A stretch of 64,000 bases of DNA from Bacillus sp. ISL-18 (GTDB lineage Bacteria > Bacillota > Bacilli > Bacillales > Cytobacillaceae). Of the stretch, positions 43,811 through 54,284 are shown piece by piece (within the stretch, counting starts at the first letter, position 1; each line of letters begins with the position of its first letter). The notes beneath the pieces are model-generated. The model was not told the origin of the DNA and did not search any database. It saw only the letters and a program-made list of their open reading frames with translations. The stretch spans positions 18,405 to 82,404 of the forward strand of contig NZ_JAGGQG010000008.1 in the NCBI RefSeq assembly GCF_018613415.1, in the 5' to 3' direction. The position numbers and the translations under genes were made by a program.

Positions 43811-44665
43811 ATGCAAAAACGGAACCAGATGGACATCACTTCATATCATCAAAAGTATTTTCGTCCATCATGCTTGAAAGCCTTAAATTTAAGATTTACC
43901 AGTTCGGAGTTTTATTCACTTTTTTCTGAACAAACTCATGACCAAATCAAATTACCTCCCGAATTGACAAGAACCCCTGAAGATACTCTTATTAACTATT
44001 TTAGTATTCTGCGTGAAGCTGAAAATATGGGAGGAAGAAGCTGCGGGACGGTTGGTCAGGCCCATACTCCATTTCCAATTGCCTATAACTTTCTATCTAA
44101 AGAGTATCAAAATAAACTAAGCTATGATGAATACCTTCAATCGTTTGCAGGAATAGGGCATACCAGTTTAATAAAGCTTAGTCGAGTACCAGATGTAAAA
44201 AAAAGAAGATTAAAGTTTTTTTATGAGATTGAAACAATTGAAGGGTTTAAAGGTAAGCGAGCGGAGTATTTTGGATATTCATATGGATGGATCGAGCTCG
44301 TCTACGAAAAAGATGGTTTTCGGATTTCAGATTTGACCAAGATGGAAGAAGATTTTTTATGCGCACCGTATCATGGTTGGGACCATGACGGGGAAGATAG
44401 TGTAGAGGTGAAATATGGAAGTTGGTGCAAATTGATTCAACAGATGTACCCAACAGTGAAGAATGGATACCTTAAGAATATTTATTTTCGTGGTAACGAT
44501 GGAGCTGATTATTGTTTTATTTTTGTAACATTGACGAATGGAACGGACGTAGAAATGGCACAATTGCGGAAAGGTAGCAATGAAAATTGGAAACAGGTGA
44601 ACATGAAGCCTGAAGAAGAATGTTTAACGGAACAAAGAATGTTTATCGACCCTAATGGTAAATGA
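43811..44665 (+). CDS. Hypothetical protein (284 aa)
   Basis: A soluble protein of about 284 residues with no TM and no signal peptide; not recognised. Features are CGTVGQAHTPFPIAYNFLSK, FYEIETIEGFKGKRAEYFGY and CAPYHGWDHDGEDSVEVKYG. The second half is beta-rich, recalling NTF2-like or DUF4829-type lumazine-binding folds, without proof. Start uncertain: ATG 43811 (GAGTGGGTGAT upstream), ATG 43805 and GTG 43802 are all in frame. Confidence 0.7.
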   Translation: MQKRNQMDITSYHQKYFRPSCLKALNLRFTSSEFYSLFSEQTHDQIKLPPELTRTPEDTLINYFSILREAENMGGRSCGTVGQAHTPFPIAYNFLSKEYQNKLSYDEYLQSFAGIGHTSLIKLSRVPDVKKRRLKFFYEIETIEGFKGKRAEYFGYSYGWIELVYEKDGFRISDLTKMEEDFLCAPYHGWDHDGEDSVEVKYGSWCKLIQQMYPTVKNGYLKNIYFRGNDGADYCFIFVTLTNGTDVEMAQLRKGSNENWKQVNMKPEEECLTEQRMFIDPNGK

Positions 44666-44781
44666 GTTACCTTTAAATGTTACTACATGATACTCTTCCT
44701 ACTTTCATTATAACATGAAAAAAATGGATAATATAGACTGTTTATTCTCAAAAACTACTGTTACAATCAATAGAACCTTAA

Positions 44782-47400
<2,619 letters not shown>

Positions 47401-47479
47401 TGCTGGAATGATAATTCTAAGACTAAAGTTACCATTGCCATTAGCCATTTTGCTTTTCTTACAGAACAAGGGGGTATAT

Positions 47480-47522
47480 ATTCGAGCTTGGAAAAAGGAT
47501 TCCAAGCTCGTTTATTTTCTTT
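47480..47522 (+). terminator. Terminator downstream of rph
   Basis: CGAGCTTGGAA / TTCCAAGCTCG perfect 11-bp stem, then TTTATTTTCTTTT. Confidence 0.88.
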
Positions 47523-47548
47523 TATTGCTCTCCCTATTAATGGAATCA

Positions 47549-48337
47549 TTAATCTCCCTGAATTTCTTTGATACTTTTCCCTGCTAAAAAGGCGTGACCC
47601 ATCCTTAGCTTTGCAACAGTCTGAAATCCATATTTTTGATAGACTTTTTCTATTTTTTCGTTAATCGGAAACACCCAAAGGTTTTTAAGCCCTTTTTTAG
47701 CAACTTCTGTTTGAATAAAATGAATCAATTCACCAATTAATCCTCGACCCCTGTATTCCGCCAGCGTTGCAACACTTTCCATTCGTGCCTGATGATCATG
47801 GATAAAAATACAAGCTGTAGCACAGGCAACTCCCTCATATCGTAGTAAATAATAGGTAAAGCTAGGATGATTAAATTCTACCTCAAAAGCCTTTTCCCTA
47901 ACGGCTTTGCCTCCAAATTCTGTAATACTGCATTCAATATGTAATGCTTCGGAATAATTCTCTTTTGTCACCCTTTCAATATCAATTTCCTTGCGTTTTT
48001 CCTTCACCAAAACCTTTTGATCCCACAGTTGAACAGGACTGATTAATTCTTCAAAACCGAAATGATCCATTTTTAGTTGGTCAACCAATTCCTGTTGAGC
48101 ATCTACGTTATAAATATAAAATCTGGGAATGAGTTTTCTAGATTGATAAAAATTTTTAACTTCATCGATGATTAACGTTGGATGATTAATAGAATCACTA
48201 ATATGAGCGTGATTTGCGTTATAATAATTTGGTTGACTTTCATTGCAAAAAATGGAACCCCAAGATGTTTCTATTCGTTTTGTAAAGGTCTCTAAGTAGG
48301 CAAAATCTAGTAAAATAATGTCTCTTAAATTGATCAT
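47549..48337 (-). CDS. GNAT-family N-acetyltransferase
   Basis: A 262-residue protein whose C-terminal half is a GNAT domain, with acetyl-CoA loop YRGRGLIGELIHFIQ and NEKIEKVYQKYGFQ near the end. The N-terminal half (residues 1-130) is probably a second degenerate GNAT-like fold with ESQPNYYNANHAHIS. A GGGGGTATC ribosome binding site precedes the ATG. Unknown substrate. It may be co-transcribed after the AEC gene, since both are minus strand with an 85-bp gap. Confidence 0.85.
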   Translation of the reverse strand: MINLRDIILLDFAYLETFTKRIETSWGSIFCNESQPNYYNANHAHISDSINHPTLIIDEVKNFYQSRKLIPRFYIYNVDAQQELVDQLKMDHFGFEELISPVQLWDQKVLVKEKRKEIDIERVTKENYSEALHIECSITEFGGKAVREKAFEVEFNHPSFTYYLLRYEGVACATACIFIHDHQARMESVATLAEYRGRGLIGELIHFIQTEVAKKGLKNLWVFPINEKIEKVYQKYGFQTVAKLRMGHAFLAGKSIKEIQGD

Positions 48338-48422
48338 AAGATACCCCCTTTATTTATTTTGATAGTTAGTAAAGTTTACCAAATAGGCCATATCCTATAC
48401 TACTCCAGCCACCGTCTGTTGG

Positions 48423-49349
48423 TTAAGATTTCACCACGACAATAAGGAAGGGCAAAACGAAAAATGAAATCAGCGTTGTCCAGAGAATGCATTTCGAGAC
48501 AATTTTAGGAGAAGCGTTAAATTTTTCTGCCAAAATGACGGCATTCACGGCAACAGGCATACAAGCCAATACAAAAAGAACGGATTGTAAGATTCCTCTG
48601 ATATGTAAGAGGTAAATGCAAAATAGACCAACTAACGGCGATACGAACAATCGGACAGCCATGCCCGTCCAAAAGGCGGTTTCAAATTTCTCTTTATCTC
48701 TGGATATTTTCACATTGACCATCTGTACGCCTAAAATCGCCAGAACAACCGGAGAGTAAGCATCTGCCACCATCGAAACTCCTTTTGCAATGTCGTCTGG
48801 TAAGGAAAGATGGAAAGTTCGCAGCACGAACGCAAGAATGGCGGCGTAGATGGCAGGAAGTGAAAACACTGATTTAATCGCATTCTTGATGGAAAATTGG
48901 GATCTGGCCGCAAAGTATACCCCTAAGGTGTTCACAATGACCATTTGACCAATCACATAAACGGATGCCTTATCAAGCCCCAGTTTCCCAAAAGCGAGTA
49001 AGACAAGAGGCAGTCCGTAATTAACACTGTTGGTTAAGGATGAAATCAATGTCAGCCCAGCCGTTTCAGACGCGGAAAGTTTAAAAGCTTTTCCTAAAAT
49101 ATTGGCAATGGTCCAAAGCAGGACAAGATTAAGCAGGGAAAAGGCAACCGTTTGAAAAATATCATGATGGGATACATGAGCGGTCAGTAAGGTATCCAAA
49201 ATAATCGCAGGACTTAAATAATATAAATACAGAGTCAACAACGGCTTCGTATCAAGCTGCTTGAAACGTCCCAGTAGGGCACCGACGGTTACGGGAATAG
49301 ATAGTGGAACAATCACTTGAAAAAGGGTAGTAAAAACAGTTTGAATCAC
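48423..49349 (-). CDS. AEC-family (auxin efflux carrier-like) transporter
   Basis: A 308-residue membrane protein with ten TMs in two five-helix halves. Blocks such as PAIILDTLLTAHVS, SLTNSVNYGLPLVLLAFG and FVLACMPVAVNAVILAEKFN (the conserved P/N bundle-crossing positions) identify the AEC/MdcF family, which moves organic acids such as malonate or malate, or amino-acid derivatives. It is divergent from the LysR gene at 49489, its probable regulator. Confidence 0.9.
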   Translation of the reverse strand: MIQTVFTTLFQVIVPLSIPVTVGALLGRFKQLDTKPLLTLYLYYLSPAIILDTLLTAHVSHHDIFQTVAFSLLNLVLLWTIANILGKAFKLSASETAGLTLISSLTNSVNYGLPLVLLAFGKLGLDKASVYVIGQMVIVNTLGVYFAARSQFSIKNAIKSVFSLPAIYAAILAFVLRTFHLSLPDDIAKGVSMVADAYSPVVLAILGVQMVNVKISRDKEKFETAFWTGMAVRLFVSPLVGLFCIYLLHIRGILQSVLFVLACMPVAVNAVILAEKFNASPKIVSKCILWTTLISFFVLPFLIVVVKS

Positions 49350-49488
49350 CGAACAGGTCTCCTCTCCAAATCTAGTGGAATACTATGTATCGAATTCCTT
49401 AAATCGATTATAATGGAAAAGTGAAATAATTTATATTAACAAATAGCAAGGAGATTAATAACCAATTGTTATTAGGGTAGGGGATACG

Positions 49489-50364
49489 ATGGATATTAAA
49501 TGGTTAAAGACTTTTATCATTGCGTCAAAGTATGAGAATTTTCGTCAAACGTCAGAGGAACTTTTTCTGACTCAACCTGCTGTAACAAAGCATATTAAAA
49601 GGCTGGAAGAAACTCTTAACATTCAATTGTTTGAAAGACTAGGCAAAAAAGTAATTCTTACACCAGCAGGTCATAAGTATCTATCCTATGCAAGGGAGAT
49701 CCTATCAAAATATGAGCAGGGTGTGGAAGAATTTGAATCCTGGAAACAAGGGTATAATCGAAAGTTAATCATCGCTGTTGCCCCGCAAATTGCGTCCTCC
49801 ATCTTGCCTTCCATATTAAGGGGATTTATGGATGAAAATCCTCATTTAGAAGTTTTAATTAAAGTCCTCAAGTCTTATGAAATAGGGGAGGAAGTCAGTG
49901 CTGGAAATGCAGATATAGGGCTTACGAGAATTTTACCCATGCAGACCAATATAAAAAGTCATATCGTGCATAAAGAATCGGTCCTATTAGTTGCACCAAA
50001 TGAATGCAAAGAAACTTCTACCCTTGATGAACAAACCATTTTACATAAATATAGGCTAATAACTCATAACCATCCAGACTATTGGGATCATCTGCTGGAT
50101 ACGATCAAGAGGCATTATCCGACCGTAAAGACCATGAGAGTTGACCAAGTAGAGGTTACCAAGCGTTTTATCGAAGAAGGGCTTGGGGTTTCCTATCTAC
50201 CTGCAACTGTCGTTAAAGATGAAATGGATCGGAATAAATTGATCGAAATTAAACCAAGTAACATCATTCCCCCCACATCTTTTACGTATGTCTTAACAAA
50301 AGTAGACACGGACGAAGTCGTAACGTTCATTACCTTCTTAAAAAATGCATTAAACAAATGGTGA
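49489..50364 (+). CDS. LysR-family regulator
   Basis: A 291-residue LysR regulator. The HTH is TFIIASKYENFRQTSEELFL then TQPAVTKHIKRLEE. The effector domain begins at about residue 92 (RKLIIAVAPQIASSILPSIL). GTAGGGGATACG precedes the ATG. It is divergent from the AEC transporter; the 139-bp gap holds TATCGAATTCC...ATCGATTATA, a possible operator overlapping a TATAAT -10. Confidence 0.9.
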   Translation: MDIKWLKTFIIASKYENFRQTSEELFLTQPAVTKHIKRLEETLNIQLFERLGKKVILTPAGHKYLSYAREILSKYEQGVEEFESWKQGYNRKLIIAVAPQIASSILPSILRGFMDENPHLEVLIKVLKSYEIGEEVSAGNADIGLTRILPMQTNIKSHIVHKESVLLVAPNECKETSTLDEQTILHKYRLITHNHPDYWDHLLDTIKRHYPTVKTMRVDQVEVTKRFIEEGLGVSYLPATVVKDEMDRNKLIEIKPSNIIPPTSFTYVLTKVDTDEVVTFITFLKNALNKW

Positions 50365-50488
50365 AAGTGGCTGCAGCTAAATTGATAGCGCTTTAGCAGG
50401 ATTTTTTAGGTTATGTGGAGAATACTTATTTTAATAGTTAATTTTCTGAAAATTTTTAAAATAAGGTTAAAACAAGGAGTGTTTTCAC

Positions 50489-50659
50489 ATGACGTATGTC
50501 TACAAAACTGGCATTTATCAAAATTCAGAAAAGAAGCGTTGGGAATACTGGTATATTGGACCAAATGAAGTAAAAATTCTAGTCTCATGGTTAAGCTGGA
50601 CTGCTTCGAAAGAATATGAAAAATGGGAAAAAACCTGTCTTGTAGAAAAAGCAGGGTAA
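50489..50659 (+). CDS. Small aromatic-rich protein (56 aa)
   Basis: An ATG after AAGGAGTG opens a 56-residue soluble frame (MTYVYKTGIYQNSEKKRWEY, WYIGPNEVKILVSWLSW, then EYEKWEKTCLVEKAG) with seven Trp or Tyr in its first 22 residues. Strong translation signals and a terminator support a real gene. Function unknown. Confidence 0.65.
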   Translation: MTYVYKTGIYQNSEKKRWEYWYIGPNEVKILVSWLSWTASKEYEKWEKTCLVEKAG

Positions 50660-50664
50660 GCCTC

Positions 50665-50700
50665 ACTAAAAGAGCCTGTCCAAAGTAGTGGACAGGCCTA
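50665..50700 (-). terminator. Convergent terminator
   Basis: GCCTGTCC / GGACAGGC stem with an 8-base loop. On the minus strand TCTTTT follows, serving the YoaK-family gene; the + strand small gene ends just before it. Confidence 0.85.
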
Positions 50701-50709
50701 AAAAGTTAT

Positions 50710-51441
50710 TTATCCTTGAGCAAGTTTCATTTGTTCTTTCAGACACGCTTCCTGTTTTCGGATAAATCCTCGGTCTCTATGATAAAGGATAAGCGCGACA
50801 ACCAGAATGCCTGAGGCAATCCAGATGGCTCGATTCCCTATATACGTAGTGGAAAAAGTCCCGGATAACGCACCGAATATAAAGGATGAAATGATGAAAA
50901 AGAATTCCTGAAATTGCTTTTTAGCTTCTTGGTTATGTTCTTTAATCGCTAAATAAGCCGCTTGAGTAGCCGTCCTTAAATTTCCCGTCGTCATCGTGGA
51001 GTTATACGCCCACCGGTCTAATTTATTAAAAGTAGAAATTTGCAGGGAAGACACAAATGCAATCGACACCGTTACGACCATGTTCGAGACACTGCTTGGT
51101 AACAACCCTACAAAAATCAACACAAGACATTCTAATAGGAGGATGGATCGTCTATAGCTGTACACTAAATGTCTAACACGGGGAGTCTTGAATATTTCAG
51201 AAATCAAAACGCCTAATATAAACGCAATAATGGGCGGAATATAGAGTAACATCCCCATCCAATCGCGGTTGGCTGCTTTTACGGCCAATAATACCATGTT
51301 TCCTGTTTGAGCATTCGCAAATACTCCATCTCGGCTAATGAAAGTGTAAGCATCTAGAAATCCTCCAACCAAAGCCAATAACACACCTAAACGCACGGAA
51401 TTTGACGATAACGATAGAGGTTTCTTCTGTTTATCTTCCAT
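50710..51441 (-). CDS. YoaK-family (DUF1275) membrane protein
   Basis: A 243-residue, six-TM protein of the DUF1275 family: LGVLLALVGGFLDAYTFISR, DGVFANAQTGNMVLLAV and YNSTMTTGNLRTATQAAYLA are the family motifs. Transport or sensing roles have been suggested, none established. It is monocistronic. The C-terminal 20 residues form a short charged helix. Confidence 0.9.
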   Translation of the reverse strand: MEDKQKKPLSLSSNSVRLGVLLALVGGFLDAYTFISRDGVFANAQTGNMVLLAVKAANRDWMGMLLYIPPIIAFILGVLISEIFKTPRVRHLVYSYRRSILLLECLVLIFVGLLPSSVSNMVVTVSIAFVSSLQISTFNKLDRWAYNSTMTTGNLRTATQAAYLAIKEHNQEAKKQFQEFFFIISSFIFGALSGTFSTTYIGNRAIWIASGILVVALILYHRDRGFIRKQEACLKEQMKLAQG

Positions 51442-51820
51442 AAAGATGCTCCTTATACAGTAATAATTTTAAAAATCTAAGACAGTAAAATAGTAAGAGA
51501 TTATGAGAGTCAGGTCAATGGAAATTACATGAACGCAGTAAGAAAATCGAGATTTATGAAAACTTTATGTCAGGCTTTGTTCTTTTAAGGACGGAAGTGG
51601 TGATTTCGTAGCAACATCACCCGAAACAAGTAGAGGTATTTATGAAAAAATAAAATGAGTTATCAAAAACAAGCCGTTTCCTTATGGGATACGGCTTGTT
51701 TTAGTAACGATCGAACATGGCGTGAGGCAACAAATCAGGCAAAAACGTGATTATTTATAAGATAGTGTACGTTCTTTGTAGCACTTGTTGATTAAACAGT
51801 AATAGTGCCTTTTATGTTCA
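51442..51820. other. Intergenic region with a possible C-terminal remnant
   Basis: Between about 51560 and 51657 a short frame reads YVRLCSFKDGSGDFVATSPE then TSRGIYEKIK before a TGA, and a terminator follows. It has no start or ribosome binding site and may be the tail of a lost gene. The rest shows nothing. Confidence 0.25.
51667..51704 (+). terminator. Terminator upstream of the acyl-CoA operon
   Basis: AACAAGCCGT / ACGGCTTGTT perfect stem, then TTAG. It insulates the operon from upstream transcription. Confidence 0.75.
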
Positions 51821-51849
51821 TTGAAAGGATAGAATATTAAAAATATAAT
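51821..51849 (+). promoter_or_regulatory. SigA promoter of the acyl-CoA operon
   Basis: TTGAAA (51821-51826), a 17-bp spacer and a perfect TATAAT (51844-51849). The predicted start falls at about 51856-51857, 31 bp before the first ATG. Confidence 0.75.
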
Positions 51850-51855
51850 GAATAC

Positions 51856-51869
51856 AGAAAACGCTTACA
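51856..51869 (+). promoter_or_regulatory. cre (CcpA) site over the operon transcription start
   Basis: AGAAAACGCTTACA matches the cre consensus TGWAARCGYTWNCW at 13 of 14 positions. It spans the predicted +1, a position where CcpA represses by blocking initiation. Glucose repression of the operon is inferred. Confidence 0.7.
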
Positions 51870-51887
51870 ACGGTAGGAGGTAAATCG

Positions 51888-53063
51888 ATGCATTTTCAAT
51901 TAACAGAGGAACAACTAACCTGGCAACAGGAAATCAGAGAATTCTTACGAGAAATCATCACACCAGAGTTGCTTCACGAAGTCGAAGAAAACGAAGATAA
52001 ACCAACAGGTCCCCTAGAAAGAGAGTATCGTAGAAGACTAGTTGAAAAAGGCTGGGCCGCCATTAATTGGCCAAAGGAAATGGGGGGATTAGGCCTTACC
52101 GCTATTGAAAGGTTTATCTTCAATGAAGAATTTGCCTATGCAAAGGCGCCCCATCCATCAGGAGCAGCACTTTCCATTGTGGCACCGGCGATTTTTATGT
52201 TTGGCACGGAAGAGAATAAAAAGGAATGGCTCCCGAAGATCATGGCTGGTGAAGCTGATTTTGCCCTTGGGTACTCAGAACCGAATGCCGGGACAGACCT
52301 GGCAGGCCTTCAAACAATCGCCGTCTTAGATGGGGATGAATGGGTCATCAATGGGCAAAAAACCTGGAATACATTAGGGCACAAGGTAACCCATCAATGG
52401 GCAGCTGTACGAACGGATCCTGCTCTGCCAAAACATAAAGGGATTTCAGTCATCATTATTCCAAATCATGCACCGGGAGTCACGCTCGTAAAACAAAGAA
52501 CATGGGGAAATCATACAACAAATGATGTGTTCTTTGAAAATGTAAGAGTTCCAAAAAACAATTTGATTGGAGAGGTTAATCAGGGGTGGAGAATTTTAAC
52601 GGGTGCCCTTGATAGTGAAAGGGTACTAATGGGTGGCTCTGCTGAACTAAGGCGGGTTTATGATGATTTGGTGAATTTTTGTAAGCATACCATTATCGAT
52701 GGACAACTGCTCATTACTCGTCCTGACGTAAAGAATAAATTGGCGGAACTTCACGTGGACTTGGAAATCGCGAAACTATTTGGCTACCGCGGGGCAAGTT
52801 TACTAGATTCAGGACGGGAAATATCCTCCGAAGCGTCTATGATGAAGGTATTTGCCACCGAGTTGTACACAAAAGTCGCTGATTATGGCATGCAGATCGT
52901 CAATATGTATGGTCAATTAAACAAAGAGGATGGATCAGCTCCACTTGCAGGAGAGTTAGAGCATTTGTATCGACTAGCCCCATTCCATCGCTTTGGAGGA
53001 GGCACGAATGAGGTGCAAAGAAATATCATTGCTCAACGCGGGCTTGGGCTGCCAAGAAAATAA
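51888..53063 (+). CDS. Acyl-CoA dehydrogenase, subunit 1
   Basis: A 391-residue flavin acyl-CoA dehydrogenase. The first signature is intact (ALGYSEPNAGTDLAGLQT), the middle beta domain follows (WVINGQKTWNT), and the C-terminal RFGGGTNEVQRNIIAQRGLG contains the conserved FAD-contact GGTxEVQR. It oxidises an acyl-CoA to the 2-enoyl-CoA. Layout is closest to the FadE pairs that work as alpha2beta2 heterotetramers on bulky or branched CoAs. GGTAGGAGG ribosome binding site. First gene of the operon; the next dehydrogenase starts 17 bp later. Confidence 0.92.
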   Translation: MHFQLTEEQLTWQQEIREFLREIITPELLHEVEENEDKPTGPLEREYRRRLVEKGWAAINWPKEMGGLGLTAIERFIFNEEFAYAKAPHPSGAALSIVAPAIFMFGTEENKKEWLPKIMAGEADFALGYSEPNAGTDLAGLQTIAVLDGDEWVINGQKTWNTLGHKVTHQWAAVRTDPALPKHKGISVIIIPNHAPGVTLVKQRTWGNHTTNDVFFENVRVPKNNLIGEVNQGWRILTGALDSERVLMGGSAELRRVYDDLVNFCKHTIIDGQLLITRPDVKNKLAELHVDLEIAKLFGYRGASLLDSGREISSEASMMKVFATELYTKVADYGMQIVNMYGQLNKEDGSAPLAGELEHLYRLAPFHRFGGGTNEVQRNIIAQRGLGLPRK

Positions 53064-53080
53064 GTACGGAGGTATGACGG

Positions 53081-54259
53081 ATGAATATGACGTTTACGGA
53101 AGAACAACAGATGCTACAAAGTTCAGTTCGGAAATTCTTTGAAAAAGAGGTTCCGATCGGCTTGGTAAGGAAATTACAAACTCCGGATTCTAGCGGCCAT
53201 TCAGAAGAATTATGGAAGAAACTAAGTGATGGCGGCTGGTTATCGATTGCCATTCCTGAAAAATACAATGGTGCCGGCGGGACGCTTTTTGACTTGGGGA
53301 TTGTCTATGAAGAATCAGGAAAAGTCCTGTTGCCAACCACCTATTATAGTACTTTATTGGCCTCATTTTTAATAGAAGAGATTGGAACCGAAGAGCAAAA
53401 AGCCAAGTATTTATCAGCTATTGCATTTGGTAAGATCATTTCAACGATCGCTTATATGGAGCCACAAGCAATCCACAACACCAATTGTTATCAGACGGTC
53501 GCCCGTAAGGTGAAGGATCGTTATTACTTAACAGGAACGAAAAGTTTTGTGCAAAATGCCCATCTTGCCAATCCTTTGATTGTAATTGCACGAACGGAAG
53601 ATGAACAGGCAAATGAAGGATTAACCGCCTTTTTAGTGAATCCAGCAAAGGATGGCGTAGAAATAAAACAACATTCGACTTTTGGAAAAGACAGGCAGAG
53701 TCTAGTCACTTTTACGGAAGTAGAATTGGAACAGGATGAGGTATTAGGAGAACCGGAGCAAGCTCTGGAAGGCCTTGAAGCAGCTATTAAAAAAGCTACT
53801 GCCTTACAAACGATGGAAATGGTTGGCGGAATGAAAAAAGTGGTTCAAAGAACAGTTGAATATGTTTCCCAACGAAAACAGTTTGGGGTACCGATTGGCA
53901 GCTTCCAAGCCGTTCAACATCACCTGGCAGATTTAGCTACCTATCGGGATGGATCGGAATTGGCCGCATATCAAGCCGTATCCAATCTTGCGGAAGGTCT
54001 TGCTGCAGACCGGGAAGTTTCCATTGCAAAGGCATATGCAAGTGAATCCTATAAAACAATCACGGTCATGGCCCATCAATTATGGGGAGGCATGGGCTAT
54101 GCCACTGAATCGGATTTATTTCTATGGTCGAATCGTGCAAAGGCAACCGAACTATCCTTTGGAACGAGAGATGACCACTTGACTCAAATAATGAAATGGA
54201 TAACTTCCAATCAAGCAAAGAAACAAAAAACGAAAATGGAAGTAACCTATTCGATTTAA
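53081..54259 (+). CDS. Acyl-CoA dehydrogenase, subunit 2 (degenerate signature)
   Basis: A 392-residue acyl-CoA dehydrogenase homologue. The N-terminal helical domain (FTEEQQMLQSSVRKFFEKEV) and the C-terminal block MAHQLWGGMGYATESDLFLW are normal. At the first signature it reads AYMEPQAIHNTNCYQTVARK, without the usual Glu-Pro-x-AGSD. Such asymmetry is typical of heteromeric pairs in which each subunit supplies part of the active site. GGAGG ribosome binding site. It is tightly linked to the upstream subunit. Confidence 0.9.
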   Translation: MNMTFTEEQQMLQSSVRKFFEKEVPIGLVRKLQTPDSSGHSEELWKKLSDGGWLSIAIPEKYNGAGGTLFDLGIVYEESGKVLLPTTYYSTLLASFLIEEIGTEEQKAKYLSAIAFGKIISTIAYMEPQAIHNTNCYQTVARKVKDRYYLTGTKSFVQNAHLANPLIVIARTEDEQANEGLTAFLVNPAKDGVEIKQHSTFGKDRQSLVTFTEVELEQDEVLGEPEQALEGLEAAIKKATALQTMEMVGGMKKVVQRTVEYVSQRKQFGVPIGSFQAVQHHLADLATYRDGSELAAYQAVSNLAEGLAADREVSIAKAYASESYKTITVMAHQLWGGMGYATESDLFLWSNRAKATELSFGTRDDHLTQIMKWITSNQAKKQKTKMEVTYSI

Positions 54260-54284
54260 CGACTAGTGGGAAGGGGATGGGAAT

